Assembly (NCBI GenBank): GCA_007695285.1
Contig: REEC01000159.1
Location: 1 to 43,290 of the forward strand
Origin: Spirochaetaceae bacterium
Lineage (GTDB): Bacteria > Spirochaetota > Spirochaetia > DSM-27196 > PXBQ01
Reading direction: 5' to 3'
DNA length: 43,290 bases
Positions within the stretch are counted from its first letter, which is position 1. Each line of letters starts with the position of its first letter. Below, in pieces: positions 39,009-43,290 of this stretch. The notes beneath the pieces were generated by a model. That model did not search any database, was not told the origin of the DNA, and was given only the letters and a program-made list of their open reading frames with translations. The translations under genes were made by a program, and so were the position numbers.

Positions 39009-41441
39009 ATGCCTGACACCGCCGATGAAACCCTACGTTTGAACGAGCTCGAGTACCTCGAGATGCCGGGCCTCAACGTGATGCTCGCGCACGACTACTA
39101 CCCCGAGAGCCACCAGGGTGGCGTCGGGATCATCCAGAACGGACTGCGCGTCGCGACGAACGGCGACGTTCGCCTCGACCGTGCCCCGGGCCAGTGGTCG
39201 CCGGTTCCGCGCGTCGGACCGCGTGTCGTCGATCGAACGACCGGAGAAATTTCGGTCACGATGTCGTTTCCCGACGAAGAGAAGAACCGGAAAGGGTTCA
39301 ACCCGATCGAGTACCCCGACGTCGAGCTCTCGTACACGATTCGTGTCGTGCCCGACGGTCGCGCGTTCCGGATCGTCGTCGATCTCGAGACTCCCGTCCC
39401 GGCGGAGTGGGTCGGCCGCGTTGGTTTTTTGCTCGAGTTCTTCCCGGGGTACCTCTTCGGCAAGACGTTTGTGATGGATACGACGACGGGTCTCTTTCCT
39501 CGCCAGGTGAACGGCCCCGGCCGGATCGACGAGTTCGGCGAGTACCAGATCGAGCCGATGGCGGTCGGCCGGAAACTCGTGATCGCGCCCGAGTGCGAGC
39601 AGCACCGTATGGTGATCGAGGACGTCGCGGGCGGCGAGATCGAGCTTCTCGACGGCAGGAGTTGCCACAATAACGGATGGTTCATCGTCCGGTCGGTGCT
39701 GCCGGCCGGCAAGACCACGTCCGCGTTGGAGTGGCGCGTCGCGCCGAACGCGATACCGGGTTTCATCTGCGATCCCGTCGTGCAGGTCTCTCAGGTCGGG
39801 TATCACCCCGCGCAGCAGAAATTCGCGGTCGTCGAACTCGACCGGAGCGATCCGCGCCGGCTCCCCGTTGTTCTGGAACGCGTCTCCGAGACCGGAGCAC
39901 GAACGACCGTCATGAGCGAGACCCCGGCCGACTGGGGCGATTTCCTCCGATTCCGTTACCTCAGACTCGAGTTCTCGGCCGTCGACGAGCCGGGCACGTA
40001 CATCGTGTCGTACGGTGAGACGCAATCCGATCCGTTTCGAATCGACCGTTCGGTATTTGCGCGCGACGTCTGGCAGCCGACGCTCGAGTACTTCCTGCCG
40101 GTCCAGATGTGCCACATGCGCATCAACGAGCGCTCGCGCGTCTGGCACGGCGACTGCCATCGCGACGACGCGCGGATGGCGCCGGTCGATTTCAACCACT
40201 TCGACGGCTACATCCAGGGTCCGTCGACGCTCTGCACGTTCCAGCCCGGGGAGCACGTTCCGGGGCTGAACGTCGGCGGATGGCACGACGCGGGTGACCA
40301 CGACCTCAGGATCGAGTCGCAAGCGTCGACGGTGTACGGACTCGCACTCGCGTACGAAGAGTTCGGGGTCGAGTACGACAACACGACGGTCGATCAGAAA
40401 AATCGTATCGTCGAGATCCATCTTCCCGACGGTAAACCCGATATTCTCCAGCAGATCGAACACGGCGTTCTTTCGATTGTGGGCGCGTACAACACGCTCG
40501 GACGCCTGTATCGCGGAATCATCTGCCCGACGCTCCGTCAGTACACGATTCTCGGCGACCCGGTGAATCAAACCGACGGAGTCGTGTTCGACCCGGATGC
40601 CGCGGCCGGCGATCCGCCGCCGGTCGGCCTTCCGGGTTCACCCGACGACAGGTGGGTGTTCACCGAAGACAACCCGCGCCGCGAGCTCGCCGCCGCGGCG
40701 GCTCTCGCGACCGCTTCGCGCGCGCTCCGCGAGTACAACGCCGAGCTCGCGCGCGACTGTCTTTGTGTCGCCGAAGAGCTTCACTCGGTGACCACCAGCG
40801 AGGACCCGCTCGATCGTGTCGGGCTCGACGTCGAGCTGCTGCTCGCGACCGGCGAGGCCCGGTACCGCGATTCTCTGCTCGCCGCGCGCGAGGCTATCGT
40901 CGAAGGTTTCTCCCGAGTCGGATGGGTCGTCGGCCGCGTCGTCGCGACGATCGGAGACGACGACTTCACCAATGCGATAACGCGTGCGGCGCGCGAGCAC
41001 CGGGCCGAGATCGACCGGCTCGAGCGGAAGACGCCGTACGGGCTGCCGTACGAGCCGAATATCTGGGGCGCCGGGTGGGGGATTCAGTCGTTCGGGATGA
41101 GGCAGTACTTCCTGCACTCGGCGTTTCCCGAGCTCTTCCCCGCGAAGTTCATGCTGCACGCGCTGAACTTCGTCCTGGGCTGCCATCCCGGGCGGAACAC
41201 ATCGTCGTTCGTCTCGGGGGTCGGATCGCGTTCTCTGACCGTCGCGTACGGCTTCAACCGCGCCGATTGGTCTTACATCCCCGGCGGAAGTGCATCGGGG
41301 ACGGCGCTGATCCGTCCGGACTTTCCGGAGTTGCTCGAGTGGCCGTTTCTCTGGCAGCAGACCGAGTACGTGCTCGGCGGGGGAACGACGGACTTCCTGA
41401 TTCTCGCGCTCGCAGCCGACCGCGTGTTGAACGGTGGGTAG
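39009..41441 (+). CDS. Cytoplasmic GH9 glycoside hydrolase with extra N-terminal beta domain
   Basis: 810 residues from ATG 39009, preceded by GGAGAA; no signal peptide. Residues 1-250 are an unassigned beta-rich domain. From about 258 (VVQVSQVGYHPAQQKFAVVEL) comes the CelD_N Ig-like domain common in GH9. The catalytic barrel shows VGGWHDAGDHDLR (catalytic D427 and D430), VLGCHPGRNTSSFVSGVG (the GH9 His/Arg region), and a proton-donor Glu, E786, in QQTEYVLGGGTTDF. GH9 includes endoglucanases but also exo-acting cytosolic enzymes such as exo-beta-glucosaminidase. The intracellular location favours action on imported oligosaccharides. Confidence 0.9.
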   Translation: MPDTADETLRLNELEYLEMPGLNVMLAHDYYPESHQGGVGIIQNGLRVATNGDVRLDRAPGQWSPVPRVGPRVVDRTTGEISVTMSFPDEEKNRKGFNPIEYPDVELSYTIRVVPDGRAFRIVVDLETPVPAEWVGRVGFLLEFFPGYLFGKTFVMDTTTGLFPRQVNGPGRIDEFGEYQIEPMAVGRKLVIAPECEQHRMVIEDVAGGEIELLDGRSCHNNGWFIVRSVLPAGKTTSALEWRVAPNAIPGFICDPVVQVSQVGYHPAQQKFAVVELDRSDPRRLPVVLERVSETGARTTVMSETPADWGDFLRFRYLRLEFSAVDEPGTYIVSYGETQSDPFRIDRSVFARDVWQPTLEYFLPVQMCHMRINERSRVWHGDCHRDDARMAPVDFNHFDGYIQGPSTLCTFQPGEHVPGLNVGGWHDAGDHDLRIESQASTVYGLALAYEEFGVEYDNTTVDQKNRIVEIHLPDGKPDILQQIEHGVLSIVGAYNTLGRLYRGIICPTLRQYTILGDPVNQTDGVVFDPDAAAGDPPPVGLPGSPDDRWVFTEDNPRRELAAAAALATASRALREYNAELARDCLCVAEELHSVTTSEDPLDRVGLDVELLLATGEARYRDSLLAAREAIVEGFSRVGWVVGRVVATIGDDDFTNAITRAAREHRAEIDRLERKTPYGLPYEPNIWGAGWGIQSFGMRQYFLHSAFPELFPAKFMLHALNFVLGCHPGRNTSSFVSGVGSRSLTVAYGFNRADWSYIPGGSASGTALIRPDFPELLEWPFLWQQTEYVLGGGTTDFLILALAADRVLNGG

Positions 41442-41478
41442 ATCGTCGTCTGGATGATGTCCGTGGGATTTTCCGGGA

Positions 41479-42597
41479 TTACATCGAGCCGGGGAACGAC
41501 TCGCTCATCACGATCGTGTCCTTCCCGGTCTGTTTCCCGTAGTACAAGGCGGCATCGGCGCGTGCGATGAGGTGGTCGATCGTGTCGCCTGTGCGATACG
41601 TCGCGCATCCGAGCGTCATCGTCGCGTGGATCGCACCGTCCTCGCACTCGGCACGGTCTTTCCGTATGCGCGCGAGGATCTTGTTCGCGGCGCGTTCGGA
41701 ACCTTCGGCGGGTGTGTTCGGGAGCAGGACGAGGAACTCCTCTCCTCCCCACCGTGACACGACGTCGTCCGCGCGGACCGACGCGACGAGCGTGCGCGCA
41801 GCTCCGATCAGCACCAGATCGCCGCAGTTGTGTCCGTGCCGGTCGTTGATCTGCTTGAAGTCGTCAAGGTCGCCGAGAAGAACCGAAAACGGCCGGCCGT
41901 GTCTCCGGAACCCCGCGTACGCCTGTTCGAGCTGTTCGATCATCCCGCGCCGGTTGAGGACTCCCGTCAGCGCGTCGGTGCGCGAAAGGTGAAGAATCCT
42001 CTGTTCGGCAACATCCGACGTTCGCGCGAGGTAATGCACCAACACCGCGAACGCGCCGAACGTAACGACGAGATTCGCGTAGTTGAGAGCGGTCGTGACC
42101 GCGTCCGAGAGGGCAAAAACCGGGACAGTCGCCGCTGCTGTGAAGTACGCGATACCGTACACAGCAAGAATTCCTCCGGCGAAAAAGAAGCGCGACGCGG
42201 TCTTCCACGCCGGAATGAGCGCCACGAACGGAACTATACCGACTATGAAGTAGTGGAAACCGGCCCCCCAACCGACGAAAAACGCGCACAGAACCGAGTG
42301 AAGAACTACCTCGCCGGTCGCGATGAAAAACGCGACGGTGTACCGGTGCGCGCGGTTCAGCCGAAGCCCCACGATAAAAACCATACAGCTCGCGACGTTG
42401 TAAACCGCGAGAGGTACGACACCGAGCCACGCGAACAGGACGATGAACGCCGCGTGACCGACCAGGCTGAAGACAAGGATATAGTGGAGGACGAGAAGGA
42501 ATCGGCGAGTTGGAGCCGCGACTCCGATCTCGGTCGGTCGGGCGGTCAGGAGCCGACGTACGCGGCGCACGAGCCTTGTCGTCACGTGCCTTTCCAT
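41479..42597 (-). CDS. Membrane diguanylate cyclase (GGDEF)
   Basis: 372 residues. Roughly six membrane helices occupy 33-190, with no recognised named sensor fold. The GGDEF domain begins at SRTDALTGVLNRRG; the active site is G284-GEEF with the metal motif LLGDLDDFKQIND. The RxxD inhibitory site is intact (R275-ADD278, five residues ahead), so activity should be product-inhibited by c-di-GMP. No EAL or receiver domain. It converges on the GH9 gene with 37 nt between stops. Confidence 0.95.
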   Translation of the reverse strand: MERHVTTRLVRRVRRLLTARPTEIGVAAPTRRFLLVLHYILVFSLVGHAAFIVLFAWLGVVPLAVYNVASCMVFIVGLRLNRAHRYTVAFFIATGEVVLHSVLCAFFVGWGAGFHYFIVGIVPFVALIPAWKTASRFFFAGGILAVYGIAYFTAAATVPVFALSDAVTTALNYANLVVTFGAFAVLVHYLARTSDVAEQRILHLSRTDALTGVLNRRGMIEQLEQAYAGFRRHGRPFSVLLGDLDDFKQINDRHGHNCGDLVLIGAARTLVASVRADDVVSRWGGEEFLVLLPNTPAEGSERAANKILARIRKDRAECEDGAIHATMTLGCATYRTGDTIDHLIARADAALYYGKQTGKDTIVMSESFPGSM

Positions 42598-42835
42598 CGA
42601 TCACTCGTCGTGAACATTTTCTCTCGAATTTCCGTTTTTACTTGCACGTGGTGCACGCGGTCGGTACCGCCTTCGACGTTTCGTACTAGTACCGGCGATA
42701 CTACTACATCGAAGAGAACCCGAAAAGAGAGTCGCCGAGTCATTATCGTGCTCACCGTATGTGCTTGCCGTATTGCCGTGTCTGAGTCGACATGCGAAAA
42801 TGCAGAATCAAACCCCATTTTCCAGGAGCGGCCAA
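42598..42835. other. Divergent intergenic region with short palindromes
   Basis: 238 bp between the cyclase and nitroreductase genes. It contains CGGTACCG (42662-42669) and GTACTAGTAC (42683-42692), perfect short palindromes that may be operator half-sites. I see no confident promoter and no gene. Confidence 0.4.
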
Positions 42836-43290
42836 ATGGATGCATACGACGCGATAGTGACGCGACGGAGCGTGAGAAGCTTTACCGACGAGAAGCTCGA
42901 CGACGAGACCGTCAACAAGATCCTCGAAGCCGGAATGCTCGCGCCGTCGGCGGTCAATAAACAACCGTGGTGCTTCGTCGTGATCGACGATAGGGCGAAA
43001 CTCGACAGAATTCCCGACATTCACCCACACGCCGCGTTCGCCAAGGAGGCGCCGATCGCGATTCTCGTGTGTGGCGAAAGGCACACCGCGCACCTCCCTC
43101 CGTACATGGATCAGGACTGCTCGGCCGCGACCGAGAACATCCTGTTGGCGGCGCACGCTCTCGGTTACGGCGGCGTCTGGTGCGGTGTGTACCCGGATGA
43201 AACGCGCGTTGAAGGATTTCGGCGCCTCTGCGGGATACCGGCCGACGTCACGCCGTTCGCTCTCGTCGTGATCGGCCGGCCTGCCAAGCC
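42836..43290 (+). CDS. Nitroreductase family protein, N-terminal part (cut by window edge)
   Basis: 151 residues are visible from ATG 42836 (AGGAG 8 nt upstream); the frame is open at the end. The N-terminus MDAYDAIVTRRSVRSFTDEK with RR-S-x-R supplies FMN phosphate contacts. LEAGMLAPSAVNKQPWCFVVI is the usual NfsB/NfrA-type block. DCSAATENILLAAHALGYGGVWCG and PFALVVIGRPA are also typical. An FMN-dependent NAD(P)H oxidoreductase; the substrate is open. Family length is about 170 residues, so only the end is missing. Confidence 0.92.
   Translation, partial: MDAYDAIVTRRSVRSFTDEKLDDETVNKILEAGMLAPSAVNKQPWCFVVIDDRAKLDRIPDIHPHAAFAKEAPIAILVCGERHTAHLPPYMDQDCSAATENILLAAHALGYGGVWCGVYPDETRVEGFRRLCGIPADVTPFALVVIGRPAK

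Noticed and set aside
1..43290. CRISPR arrays, insertion sequences, transposases, integrases, rRNA
   Set aside because: I saw no regularly spaced repeats, no transposase or integrase motifs and no rRNA segments in the window.

Overview
The window is a high-GC bacterial chromosome segment with about 31 protein-coding genes, two of them cut by the window edges, one tRNA and one FMN riboswitch. Gene content (cytosolic and secreted glycan enzymes, formylglycine sulfatases, a KamA radical SAM aminomutase, a methanol-type corrinoid methyltransferase, a chemoreceptor, a peptide-type ABC transporter, unlinked ribD-ribE-ribB-ribH) suggests a free-living, probably anaerobic or facultative bacterium. 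A spirochaete is my tentative guess; there is no ribosomal gene here to settle it.

Layout. (1) 1-2540, all on the minus strand: a visibly lower-GC accessory patch with a C2H2 zinc finger plus PD-(D/E)XK-like protein, a WYL-domain regulator, and the start of a DUF2779 (Cas4/RecB-like nuclease) gene 11 nt behind the regulator. It abuts the 3' end of a tRNA with CAU anticodon (probably tRNA-Ile2) that has its own promoter and terminator, the classic geometry of a tRNA-borne island. (2) 2950-6334, plus strand: a cysteine-cluster (YkgJ-type) protein, then a sulfatase overlapping a lysine 2,3-aminomutase-like gene. (3) 19810 down to 6350, minus strand: a long compact cluster, probably one transcript from a TTGACG-17-TATTTT promoter. 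In transcription order it holds a secreted S41-type (pseudo)protease, a secreted acidic protein, a secreted sialidase-like Asp-box protein, a circularly permuted peptide-type solute-binding protein, two permeases, two ATPases, an acetyl-esterase-like hydrolase and a class I photolyase. (4) An MFS gene diverges from the riboflavin operon (FMN riboswitch, ribD, ribE, ribB, ribH) with overlapping -35 boxes. (5) avtA and a chemoreceptor (minus) converge on ribH. (6) 27562-34652: a second sulfatase, an MtaB-type methyltransferase without MtaA/MtaC, an aldo/keto reductase with two [4Fe-4S] sites, and a 1002-residue fusion of an LtaS-like phosphoglycerol transferase with a GDPD-like phosphodiesterase. 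(7) 34671-41441: a class V aminotransferase behind a perfect consensus promoter, with a possible ATC start codon, then a GH37 trehalase and two further glycosidases (GH140/DUF4038-like and GH9), all without signal peptides. (8) A membrane diguanylate cyclase and the start of a nitroreductase end the window.

The best candidates for something new are the permuted solute-binding protein and its secreted partners (region 3), the LtaS-GDPD fusion, the zinc-finger nuclease beside WYL/DUF2779 at the tRNA, and a recurring pattern of -10 boxes lying 6-9 bp upstream of start codons that have no Shine-Dalgarno, which suggests leaderless mRNAs.
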